Assembly (NCBI GenBank): GCA_001872945.1
Contig: MNYC01000019.1
Span: 1 to 32,498, forward strand
DNA: 32,498 nucleotides
Direction: 5' to 3'
Origin: a bacterium CG2_30_37_16
Lineage (GTDB): Bacteria; Patescibacteriota; CPR2
In this document: positions 1 to 7,752 of the stretch, piece after piece
How the letters are laid out: the number at the start of each line of letters is the position of its first letter
Position numbering within the stretch: the stretch's first letter is position 1
The notes under the pieces: model-generated
The model's input: only the letters and a program-made list of their open reading frames with translations
The model's database searches: none
Told to the model about the DNA's origin: nothing
Program-made: the position numbers and the translations under genes

Positions 1-84
1 TTTTAAAAAATGATTCTTAGGAATAATACTATCATAAAGGAAGTCTCCAAAAAATGAATCGGTGGAATGTTTTTTAAAAGCCAT
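1..84 (-). CDS. Transposase N-terminus, truncated by window edge
   Basis: Reverse-strand reading from ATG at 84-82: MAFKKHSTDSFFGDFLYDSIIPKNHFLK..., preceded by SD-like GGAGGG. The FFGDFLYDxIIPKxHFL pattern resembles DDE transposase N-termini (IS5/IS1182-like). Not in ORF track because it runs off the edge. Confidence 0.6.
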   Translation of the reverse strand, partial: MAFKKHSTDSFFGDFLYDSIIPKNHFLK

Positions 85-276
85 CTAACCCTCCAAAATT
101 AATAACTAACTTATTTATATTTTAGCTTCCTAAGGCCAAAATGTCAATCATTTTAGGGGCGTTTTCTAAGTTATTTAATGAGCCTTTTTTATGTTTTTTA
201 GACAGCTTTTTTTCAAGAAATTTTAAAAAAGTAAGGATTTTGGGGAGTTTTTCAACGGTCTCGGTTAATTAACCAG

Positions 277-305
277 TTGACAATGGAATTCTTTCATTAT
301 ATAAT
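277..305 (+). promoter_or_regulatory. Consensus sigma70-type promoter: TTGACA - 17 nt - TATAAT
   Basis: TTGACA at 277-282 and TATAAT at 300-305, spacer 17 nt; both hexamers match consensus exactly. Confidence 0.6.
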
Positions 306-557
306 ACTACGATCCTTAAATATTTAGGGATCAAAACACCTCTTTCTTTGAGCGGCTAGCTCTTTACCAACAAAACTTATTTCTTCAAGTCAATTTGGTG
401 TGCCCCTTTTGGGCTTCTGCTCTTTTATGATTTATTTGGAAGAAACCTGGGGTGGCCTTCAGGAAAAATAAATCAGAAAATTCGCTCCGGATGATACTTT
501 TAAACTTCAAAACTTTAAACCTATCTACCCACTCCGGAGCTTTTCTTTTACCCAATA

Positions 558-1682
558 TTAAAACCCCCAACCCCCACCGGTGAATTGAAGGGTAAAATAT
601 AGAAGAAGTGATGTAAACAGGATAAAAATAGCTGTAATGGTTATTTTATTTTTTATTTTAGACAAAATCATAAACATGGGAAAAACCATATAAGTGTATC
701 TGGCGTTACTGATTCCCCAACTATATGACGAAATAAAGAGAAGCGAGGATAAGGAATAAATACTGTAAGTTGTGGGTAAAATCCTAATACCAATTAAGGA
801 AACTATTAAGCTAAAAAAAACAAAAATGGCATTCCAGCCGTTTGTCATCATGTAATAATTATCGGAAATAGAACTCGTCTTAGAAGCTATTTCTTTTACA
901 GTGTTAAATGACTCGGAAAACGGCACAATCAAATGTTTGCCGGAATAAAAATTTTGAGCATATTCTTGCTGAAAAAACAAAGGATCGCCAAAGTAATATA
1001 AATTGATCATTAAATAAATAAAAAGACCGATGACTGGAAAAATTATTAAATTCATTTTGTTTCTCAGTTCGACTTTTTTTGAAAAAAACAGATAAAAAAT
1101 AACCGGCAATAAAACAATTCCGGATGTTCTGGTTAGAATTGCAAGACCTGCTAAAACGCTTGCCACTAAATACTTTTCTTTTCTGACATAATAAAAAAAC
1201 ATAATAACCAGCATCAAAAAAAGACCTTCGGTGTAAATTGTTCCCGTAAAATACGAAATAGGATACAAAATAAACAAAAAAGTGGCAATATATGCCCTTT
1301 TTTCGTCAAACTCTTTTTTTACCAGTTTAAATAAATAAATTGACGCTATCAAAGCACAAATTAAAGAGATTAATATTCCGGAACCGACTAAAGACAAGGG
1401 CGTTACAGAAGAAACCGCCTTAATAAGTATCGGGTAAAGCGGCGGGAAGTGGCTTAAAAATTTTTGATAATCTTCCGGATCATTAGGCGATGTATAACCA
1501 AACTCCGCTATAGTTTTATATGCCCTAGTGTCCCACCTATCCCAGATAGAAATTGCGGTTTCATCAGGATATTTTGTATAGTTAAAGTTAAATTCTGCCC
1601 AATAAAATAAAAAGGCCTTAATTAAAATAAAAACGCAAATTATAAAAATGTATTCCCGATTTTTCTTTAAGAATGGTTTCAT
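558..1682 (-). CDS. Multi-pass membrane glycosyltransferase, PIG-V/GT39-like
   Basis: Hydrophobic multi-TM ORF with WDRWDTRAYKTIAEFGY and HFPPLYPILIKAV, typical of PIG-V-like mannosyltransferases. Confidence 0.65.
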   Translation of the reverse strand: MKPFLKKNREYIFIICVFILIKAFLFYWAEFNFNYTKYPDETAISIWDRWDTRAYKTIAEFGYTSPNDPEDYQKFLSHFPPLYPILIKAVSSVTPLSLVGSGILISLICALIASIYLFKLVKKEFDEKRAYIATFLFILYPISYFTGTIYTEGLFLMLVIMFFYYVRKEKYLVASVLAGLAILTRTSGIVLLPVIFYLFFSKKVELRNKMNLIIFPVIGLFIYLMINLYYFGDPLFFQQEYAQNFYSGKHLIVPFSESFNTVKEIASKTSSISDNYYMMTNGWNAIFVFFSLIVSLIGIRILPTTYSIYSLSSLLFISSYSWGISNARYTYMVFPMFMILSKIKNKITITAIFILFTSLLLYFTLQFTGGGWGF

Positions 1683-1710
1683 TAATTTTATTTTACACTA
1701 TTTTGTGCAG

Positions 1711-1991
1711 TCATTGCGAGGTAACTGTTTACAACCCTCGTTGTCATCCCAGACCTGATCTGGGATCCAGAAAATATGGATTCCGGATCAAATGATTGTA
1801 TTTTCTAAAGGAATGTCCGGGATGACAAATAACGGCGGGGAAATTTTGAGATCAAATTTGAGGGGTTGCAGGCAGTTACATTTCGAGGAGTAATCGACGA
1901 AGCAATCTCCTTATACTTGAAACAAGATTGCCACGTCCGGCAACTGCCGGACTCGCCTGCGACTTGCCGAGACGGGCCTGTCTCGCAATGA
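1711..1991. repeat. Composite intergenic inverted-repeat region (tcattgcgag ... ctcgcaatga)
   Basis: tcattgcgag at 1711-1720 mirrored by ctcgcaatga near 1982-1991; also gtaactgtttacaaccctc (1721 on) mirrored by gaggggttgcaggcagttac (about 1860-1880). Contains the 1741-1828 element. Confidence 0.65.
1741..1828. repeat. MITE/REP-like element, copy A (88 bp)
   Basis: Perfect 10-bp terminal inverted repeat TTGTCATCCC/GGGATGACAA; interior GATTCCGGATCAAATGATTGTATTTTCTAAAGGAATGTCCGG is shared with 2694-2779 and 18484-18533. Confidence 0.75.
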
Positions 1992-2000
1992 CAAGGTAAT

Positions 2001-2027
2001 AAAAAAGGTCAGGCGTTTGCCTGACCG
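2001..2027 (-). terminator. Rho-independent terminator downstream of the 131-aa ORF
   Basis: Reverse-strand hairpin GGTCAGGC AAAC GCCTGACC followed by TTTTTT, just after the stop at 2034. Confidence 0.8.
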
Positions 2028-2033
2028 GTAAAA

Positions 2034-2429
2034 TTAACCATTTTCCTTAACTTCTGCAACTTTTGACAACACATTTGCCAACACTTGTGCTGCTTGTTTT
2101 CTTTCATTTGCGTATTGAATTAGCATAAATTGCCCTGGTTTAGCTTTTACCATCTTTGCTTTTGAAACAAATTCTTCCAACATTTTAATGCATTCATTCT
2201 CGACACTACCCGTAAAACCATTTTCGTATTTAGGAGTTAAACCAATAGAAATATCTACGTTATGCTTAAGCGCCGATTCATCAAGCGACATGCTCTGCCG
2301 GATATCTTCCCTAAAACTCTTTTGTTTTTCTTTAGGCCATTCCATGTATTCGGATTCAACATCTACTGCATCTAAAACATCTATTTCCGGATAAATATTC
2401 ATCAGTGTGCAAGTAATATCAATCTTCAT
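2034..2429 (-). CDS. Hypothetical protein (131 aa)
   Basis: ORF with a terminator immediately 3'; no family recognised. Confidence 0.6.
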   Translation of the reverse strand: MKIDITCTLMNIYPEIDVLDAVDVESEYMEWPKEKQKSFREDIRQSMSLDESALKHNVDISIGLTPKYENGFTGSVENECIKMLEEFVSKAKMVKAKPGQFMLIQYANERKQAAQVLANVLSKVAEVKENG

Positions 2430-2484
2430 TTTTTTTCCGTCCAGCTTGTTGTTCTTCTCTCATTTTCATTTTCCGCTTTAAATC

Positions 2485-2601
2485 TCATATAAAATATTTA
2501 TTCCCATAAATATTGTACAAAGCGGCGCCGATAGCAACTTCTTTAGTAACTTCGACAAACGGGTAGGCGCCGGAATAAGCCGCAATTTTTGTCTTCGCCA
2601 T
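2485..2601 (-). CDS. Putative 38-aa microprotein MAKTKIAAYSGAYPFVEVTKEVAIGAALYNIYGNKYFI
   Basis: Internal ATG of the 2485-2688 ORF preceded by a strong SD (GGAAGGTGATAACT-ATG) and an AT-rich -10-like sequence upstream. Confidence 0.45.
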   Translation of the reverse strand: MAKTKIAAYSGAYPFVEVTKEVAIGAALYNIYGNKYFI

Positions 2602-2693
2602 AGTTATCACCTTCCAAATTTTATTTTTTAATGAGCAATTACCCTTAAACTTATAATATAAAATGGTATGATTTAGAAGATGAAGCACAAAGC

Positions 2694-2779
2694 TGTCATT
2701 CCCAACTTGATTGGGAATCCAGAAAAAATAGATTCCGGATCTATTGATTGTATTTATTAATTGAATGTCCGGAATGACA
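2694..2779. repeat. MITE/REP-like element, copy B (86 bp)
   Basis: TIR TGTCATTCC/GGAATGACA; internal inverted repeat ATTCCGGA/TCCGGAAT; same interior as copy A. Confidence 0.75.
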
Positions 2780-2790
2780 TGAAGGAATTA

Positions 2791-3042
2791 ATGAAGCATA
2801 GAATAAACAAAGTAAAAAGAGAACATTCGTTAATTGATGGCGCCATTAAAGCATTAAGTCCTTTAATTAATGATGAAGAAGTTACAAGCATTTTGCCCGG
2901 ACTAATTACCAAAAGCCGGACCTTCACCAAAACCGAACTAACCTTTCAATATAATACCGAGACGGGAGAAAAGTGGTTAATAAAAGGTCACGGCGCCGTG
3001 CAGGAAATTTTTGTGATCCGCCAAGAAAGGAATCGTGAATAA
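2791..3042 (+). CDS. DUF2103-like small protein
   Basis: MKHRINKVKREHSLIDGAIKALSPLINDEEVTSILPGLITKS resembles DUF2103. SD-like AAGGAA at 2782-2787 favours ATG 2791 over the listed TTG 2761, which lies inside the repeat. Confidence 0.6.
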   Translation: MKHRINKVKREHSLIDGAIKALSPLINDEEVTSILPGLITKSRTFTKTELTFQYNTETGEKWLIKGHGAVQEIFVIRQERNRE

Positions 3043-3437
3043 CGTATTAAGAATTAAGTATAAGAATGTAGAATAAGGAATAAAGCAAAGAAAACCTATA
3101 TTCTAATATTCTGTATTCCCATTCTTGGGGCTTTATACTTTATTCTTTATTCATTTTACTGGAAACGCCCTCCCTTAATCCCCTCCCATCAAGAGAGGGG
3201 GATAGCTGCAGTTTTTTTTAACTGGCCTGTCCTGTCTTCGACTCCGAAGTCGCTCACTTCATGGTGACTCAGCGGAACCATACTCGAGGAGAGCTTACCG
3301 AAGGGTTTTTTGTTTACTGATTCCTGGTTACTGTTTCCTGTCCTGAACATTTTTTTTATTCAATTGAGCACGATATATTATCACTAATGTCTCAAACAAT
3401 CTAACGCAAAACCTAACGACTGTCTAAAAAATTAGCG

Positions 3438-4646
3438 CTAAATCTTTTTTCTTATCATAGAAAATTCGGAATATTCCTGCCCCATTTTCACCCAAACAAT
3501 ATGGTCTTTGGTCCCCGGATTTGCTATTGCTACCTGTCCGTTTTTATCAAAAATGTCTAAAATTTTGTCATGAAAAACTTCATCCGGCGTTAAAACTTCA
3601 ACGTCATCCCCCACCTTATACTGATTTCTTGTTAGCAGCTTTGCGCCCGCTTTTTCGTTCTTTTCGATGACCCCAAGAAGATTATATTTTCTTATCGATA
3701 CCCTATCCGGATAAACCTCGCCCTCTTTTGCCTTGCCCAGTAAAAACCCGGTTGTATAGCCGCGATAGTTAATTTTCTCGGTTTCTTCTAAAAGTTCCGG
3801 CAAAACTGCTTTTAACTTACCCTTTTTAATCCCCTCTATGGCATGTTTATAGGCATAAGCGATTGATGCCACGTAATATTCGCTTTTATTGCGTCCTTCC
3901 ACCTTAAAACCGGTAACTCCTGCTTCCGCAAGTTTATCTAAATGGTCAATAAGCCTTAAGTCTTTAGAATTAAAGATATAAGTCCCTTTTTCGTCCTCTT
4001 CTATCGGAAAAAACTCTCCGGGCCTTAACCTTTCCTCTATTTGACCTTTATAAAGCCAGCGGCAAGGCTGGGCACAATCACCCTGATTTGCTTCCCGGCC
4101 CGTCATTACGGCTGAAAGAAGACATCTGCCTGAATATGAAACACACATTGCTCCATGAACAAAAACCTCTAATTCAATATCCGGCACTTTATTATGAATT
4201 TCTTTTATTTCTTGGGTAGTAAGTTCACGGGCTAAAACAATGCGTTTAACGCCTAAATCCTTCCAGAATTTGACCGATTGCCAATTGGTGGTATTAGCCT
4301 GCGTTGAAAGATGAATTGGAACATCAGAATTTTCTCTAACAAAATTTATGACTCCCGGATCGGAAGCAATGATGGCGTCCGGCCCGAATGCGGCAATTTT
4401 TTTAATATCTTCCTCAATTTTCTCCAAATTGTAATTATGAGCAAATATATTGAAAGTTACGTAAAACTTTTTGCCCAAACTATGGGCTAAATCTATGGCT
4501 TCTTTTAAGGTATTAAAATCAAAATCCACCTCCGCCTTTCGAAGACTGTATTTGGCCAGACCGCCATAACAAGCATTGGCGCCATACAAATAAGCAATTT
4601 TTGCTTTATATAAATCCCCTGCCGGTAAAATTAATTCTGATTTCAT
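3438..4646 (-). CDS. Peptidase U32 family protein (YegQ/RlhA/TrhP-like)
   Basis: ELILPAGDLYKAKIAYLYGANACYGGL, HLSTQANTTN, EVFVHGAMCVSYSGRCLLS, GDCAQPCRW are U32 hallmarks. Start placed at the internal ATG 4646; the 42-aa N-terminal extension of the ORF looks non-native. Confidence 0.9.
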   Translation of the reverse strand: MKSELILPAGDLYKAKIAYLYGANACYGGLAKYSLRKAEVDFDFNTLKEAIDLAHSLGKKFYVTFNIFAHNYNLEKIEEDIKKIAAFGPDAIIASDPGVINFVRENSDVPIHLSTQANTTNWQSVKFWKDLGVKRIVLARELTTQEIKEIHNKVPDIELEVFVHGAMCVSYSGRCLLSAVMTGREANQGDCAQPCRWLYKGQIEERLRPGEFFPIEEDEKGTYIFNSKDLRLIDHLDKLAEAGVTGFKVEGRNKSEYYVASIAYAYKHAIEGIKKGKLKAVLPELLEETEKINYRGYTTGFLLGKAKEGEVYPDRVSIRKYNLLGVIEKNEKAGAKLLTRNQYKVGDDVEVLTPDEVFHDKILDIFDKNGQVAIANPGTKDHIVWVKMGQEYSEFSMIRKKI

Positions 4647-5059
4647 AGTCAGAATATTATAAAGGAAATTGACTATTTTTTCAACACTAACGCGGGTTTC
4701 CACTTTATTATTGTTCGACTCCTCAAAGAGGGTGGAGAACTTGAAGCTCCGAACTTCAGGGCTTCGTTTCACTTCGCTCGAAGAATAATTCCGAGTGATT
4801 AATGCTAGGTTTGAAATGCGTGACTAAGCAGGCTTCCCTCTTAGCTCTATCTATTTTTTCCCGCCCCCCACAGTCAAAGGAAGGAAGAAACGAACGATTT
4901 CTCAAAAAAATTCCTACCGGAGGCCGTATGGCCGTGAGGGCGATCCGGAGGAGCGGCAATTTTTTTGTGAACGAATGAGTGCTAATTCCGACACTTTGGC
5001 GAGGACAGTCGAAAGTTTTTGGTCCTTTTCCAAAAAAGGACAATAAATTTTATTTATTC

Positions 5060-5086
5060 TGGATTCCCGCCTCCGCGGGAATGACA
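5060..5086. repeat. Short REP-like palindrome tggattcccgcctccgcgggaatgaca
   Basis: ATTCCCGC/GCGGGAAT hairpin; same family at 6887 and 27372. Confidence 0.8.
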
Positions 5087-5166
5087 GGAAAGGGGATGAC
5101 AGAAGAGATTGCCGCACTTCCTACGGTCGTTCGCCCCGACCTCCTTGTCGGGGACAATTTAAGTAC

Positions 5167-5197
5167 AAAAAAAGCAGCTTGTTCGGCTGCTTTTTAA
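5167..5197 (-). terminator. Rho-independent terminator downstream of foldase gene
   Basis: aaaaaaagcagc ttgttcg gctgcttttt hairpin with T-run on either strand; lies after the stop at 5249. Confidence 0.75.
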
Positions 5198-5248
5198 AAA
5201 ACTAATTATCTTTCGGACTTATCTACTCCTGTCCATCACTATCCTCCT

Positions 5249-6163
5249 TTAAAATAGATATTTTTTAATATCGGCGTTTTTCTTTTGAGCGTCTAGCCAA
5301 TCCTGAAAACTTTTGCCTTTAATTAGGATATGTCTTGCTTTAATTTCTTTATCTTTAATATCCGTTACTTGGATAATATGATAACCATACACCGTTTTTA
5401 CAATGCCGGAAATTTCATCCTTCCTTAGCGCAAATGCGGCATCTTCAAATTCTTTTACCATCTTGCCTTTGCCAAAATAACCTAAATCACCACCATTAGC
5501 CGCAGATGAATCCATGCTGTATTTTTTGGCAAGATCGCCAAATTTTGACGGATCAGCCTTAACTTCGGCTAAAATTTGTGTTGCCTTATCTTTAGCTTCT
5601 TTGTTTTGACTATCGTCGCCGGTAATTTTTTCGGCAACTTTCTGTCTTAAAGTTGTGTAATAAATCTGATTTTTGAAATCCTGAATGGACCACTTGTAGT
5701 AATTTGCCAAAACCTTTTTAAGTTCAGCCTCACCGCCATTGGCCTGCTCTAGCCTTTTGTATTCATTATTGACGTCTTCAGTGGACACTTTTATCCCGTT
5801 AGTGCCGGCAAATTGGCCGATAATGAGGTCTTCTATAAGCTGGGTTGATATTTTATCCTGCAAGTCGGAATAGGTTTTTTTGCCCTCAGTGGAATTAAAA
5901 TCTACCTTCTTGGCTTCCTTCTGGAAATTGACAATTGCATTCAATTTGTCGTTGTATTCCTTCACCGTTACCGTGTCGCCGTTCACTTTTATGGCCGGGT
6001 ATGGGACAACTTCGGTTGCAAAATCCACAACTTTGTTTTTCCAATGATATTTATAAATCCCCAAAGCCATTACTCCTACCGCTACGATCACTAAAAGTAC
6101 GGCCGCACCGACAACGATAGAGGTAATTTTTAATTTTTTTCCTTTAAAAGAAATTTTAGCCAT
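5249..6163 (-). CDS. Parvulin-type peptidyl-prolyl isomerase (PrsA/SurA-like foldase) with N-terminal TM anchor
   Basis: AKKYSMDSSAANGGDLGYFGKGKMVKEFEDAAFALRKDEISGIVKTVYGYHIIQV is the rotamase signature; N-terminal hydrophobic segment. Confidence 0.9.
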   Translation of the reverse strand: MAKISFKGKKLKITSIVVGAAVLLVIVAVGVMALGIYKYHWKNKVVDFATEVVPYPAIKVNGDTVTVKEYNDKLNAIVNFQKEAKKVDFNSTEGKKTYSDLQDKISTQLIEDLIIGQFAGTNGIKVSTEDVNNEYKRLEQANGGEAELKKVLANYYKWSIQDFKNQIYYTTLRQKVAEKITGDDSQNKEAKDKATQILAEVKADPSKFGDLAKKYSMDSSAANGGDLGYFGKGKMVKEFEDAAFALRKDEISGIVKTVYGYHIIQVTDIKDKEIKARHILIKGKSFQDWLDAQKKNADIKKYLF

Positions 6164-6231
6164 TTTTAATACTCCTTAAGTATCATTATTAGAATACTAT
6201 ATTTTATATTTTTTTTCAATCCACCAAAATA

Positions 6232-6774
6232 CTATTCATTATCTTTGGTTATCATGCGCACAACTTCCTCAGACGTTACTTTAGAGTTTTTTGGCCTTGC
6301 GACTAATATTAAATCCCTGGCATCTGACGGATGTTTTACGTCATATAAATCTAGTGTAAGGCCTATGCCGATAACATGCAATGTCCCATAATGGGCCATA
6401 TTGGCCGCCATGCCGATTTGTTCGTATGTAATATCTAAAATTCTGTCCAATTGAAGTTCTTTGACTTCTTTTTTGAAAATTCCACTTTGCTCGATGCAAA
6501 TAAGCCGCTTGTTAGTAACTATGTAATTTGTAAAATACCAAAGAAGCCAGCGATATAAACTCCAGCTCCAAATATAAGTGAGTACTAAGAAAGATAATAA
6601 CTGCAAAATAGTGCTTTTCAAAAAGAAAACTCCGCATAAACCAAAAATAGTACCAAAAGGCAGACCATAAAACGCCCACAGTCTTTCTGCATAAAGACTG
6701 CCTTTTAGAACTTCTACTTCTTTCTCTCCCGGCTTTAAATCCACCGATAACTGCATAACTTTATAATAAACCAT
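6232..6774 (-). CDS. PH-domain membrane protein (bPH2/DUF304-like)
   Basis: TM helices followed by YIVTNKRLICIEQSGIFKKEVKELQLDRILDITYEQ. Confidence 0.8.
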   Translation of the reverse strand: MVYYKVMQLSVDLKPGEKEVEVLKGSLYAERLWAFYGLPFGTIFGLCGVFFLKSTILQLLSFLVLTYIWSWSLYRWLLWYFTNYIVTNKRLICIEQSGIFKKEVKELQLDRILDITYEQIGMAANMAHYGTLHVIGIGLTLDLYDVKHPSDARDLILVARPKNSKVTSEEVVRMITKDNE

Positions 6775-6874
6775 TAAAAGCCCGCTGGCTAGACAGAAAA
6801 TTACACTATGGGTAGCTTAAAAAAAGCTACTTTTTTTTAAAACCTAAACTATTGTCCTCAGACTTATTGTGGCA

Positions 6875-7486
6875 TCATATCTGTTCTAGATTCCCGCCTT
6901 CGCGGGAATGACAACTCAAAGTTAATTCATTTATAGCGTTTTTATGCATAGGTAAAGCAATTTCTTTGGTCTTTTCACTTGTAATCCGATTGTACATGTA
7001 ATCGAATTTAACCCGAACCTTATCATAGCCTAGTAATGGAAGCATGCCAATGAAATGTTCAACATTTGTCTCCAAAAAACTTATACTATCCGCGTCTTTT
7101 AAAATATCTTGCTCCTCATTACCGCCTTCCTCATGGCGAGAGACTAACATTTTGACTCTTCGGGCAACGTTTTTTTCAGCACCGTTTTTCAATAAAAAAT
7201 TCGTCAGCATATTTGATGCATCTTCCTGATGAGATTTTATCAAATCTTTATCTTGCGTTCCTTGACTGCTTTTGCTTATCGCTTGTCTTTGCTCTTCTAG
7301 ATTATAAATTTTATCGAAATCATGGGCTAAAGCTGCAATCTTAAATGATTCATCGGCATCAGGACGCAAAATTAAGACCCAATATGCCGTTCTTTTAAAA
7401 TGCGGGATAAGTTCTTTTAACGCCGAATCTTTTTCCCCCGCATCATCAATAAACGCTTCAACTTTTTTATATAGATCCATAGTCAT
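6875..7486 (-). CDS. HD-domain protein with repeat-encoded C-terminal tail
   Basis: ALAHDFDKIYNLEEQ (HD motif) and LVSRHEEGG; tail LSCHSREGGNLEQI is encoded by a REP-like palindrome. Confidence 0.7.
   Translation of the reverse strand: MTMDLYKKVEAFIDDAGEKDSALKELIPHFKRTAYWVLILRPDADESFKIAALAHDFDKIYNLEEQRQAISKSSQGTQDKDLIKSHQEDASNMLTNFLLKNGAEKNVARRVKMLVSRHEEGGNEEQDILKDADSISFLETNVEHFIGMLPLLGYDKVRVKFDYMYNRITSEKTKEIALPMHKNAINELTLSCHSREGGNLEQI
6887..6913. repeat. Short REP-like palindrome overlapping the 3' end of the HD-domain gene
   Basis: tagattcccgccttcgcgggaatgaca. Confidence 0.85.
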
Positions 7487-7495
7487 AATTATTAT

Positions 7496-7572
7496 TGGTG
7501 CCCCCGGCAGGAATCGAACCTGCGGCCTAGGCGTTAGGAGTGCCTCGCTCTATCCTACTGAGCTACGGGGAC
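7496..7572 (-). tRNA. tRNA-Arg (anticodon CCT), CCA encoded
   Basis: GTCCCCG...CGGGGGC acceptor stem, loop CTCCTAA, GCAGG TTCGAAT CCTGC T-arm, 3' A-CCA. Confidence 0.93.
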
Positions 7573-7589
7573 AGGATTAAAGTTAATGC

Positions 7590-7677
7590 CAAATGTCAAA
7601 TTAAAAATGTCAAAATTTTTAAAACATTTAACCATTTGTCATTCATTTGATATTTGAAATTTGTTATTTGACATTTC
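7590..7677. repeat. Word-iterated pseudo-palindrome (AATGTCAAAT / ATTTGACATT)
   Basis: aatgccaaatgtcaaattaaaaatgtcaaa ... tttgtcattcatttgatatttgaaatttgttatttgacatt, arms in inverted orientation. Confidence 0.65.
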
Positions 7678-7752
7678 TAAATCGTATTTATTCTATCACA
7701 AATCCACAGAAAATTGAAGGACTAGTCTTCTCGAACTACGATTAAACATGGC

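Noticed and set aside
385-570. 61-aa ORF upstream of the PIG-V gene
   Set aside because: No SD, no recognisable family, and it overlaps the candidate RNA region antisense.
3170-3345. Possible structured RNA or CRISPR-like repeats (ccctcccttaatcccctccc ... ctgtcctgtcttcgactccgaagtcg ... gaggagagcttaccgaagg)
   Set aside because: No regularly spaced repeats and no recognisable RNA core; looks like degenerate intergenic repeat text.
4756-5197. Three overlapping ORFs in the intergenic region (4756-, 4914-, 4979+)
   Set aside because: Low-complexity, mutually overlapping and partly encoded by the REP palindrome (SFPRRRESR / WIPASAGMT); typical spurious repeat-derived ORFs.
6811-6838. GTAGCTT-aaaaa-AAGCTAC-TTTTTTTT hairpin as plus-strand terminator
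   Set aside because: No plus-strand gene upstream to terminate; on the minus strand it lacks a following T-run. Kept only as an orphan hairpin.
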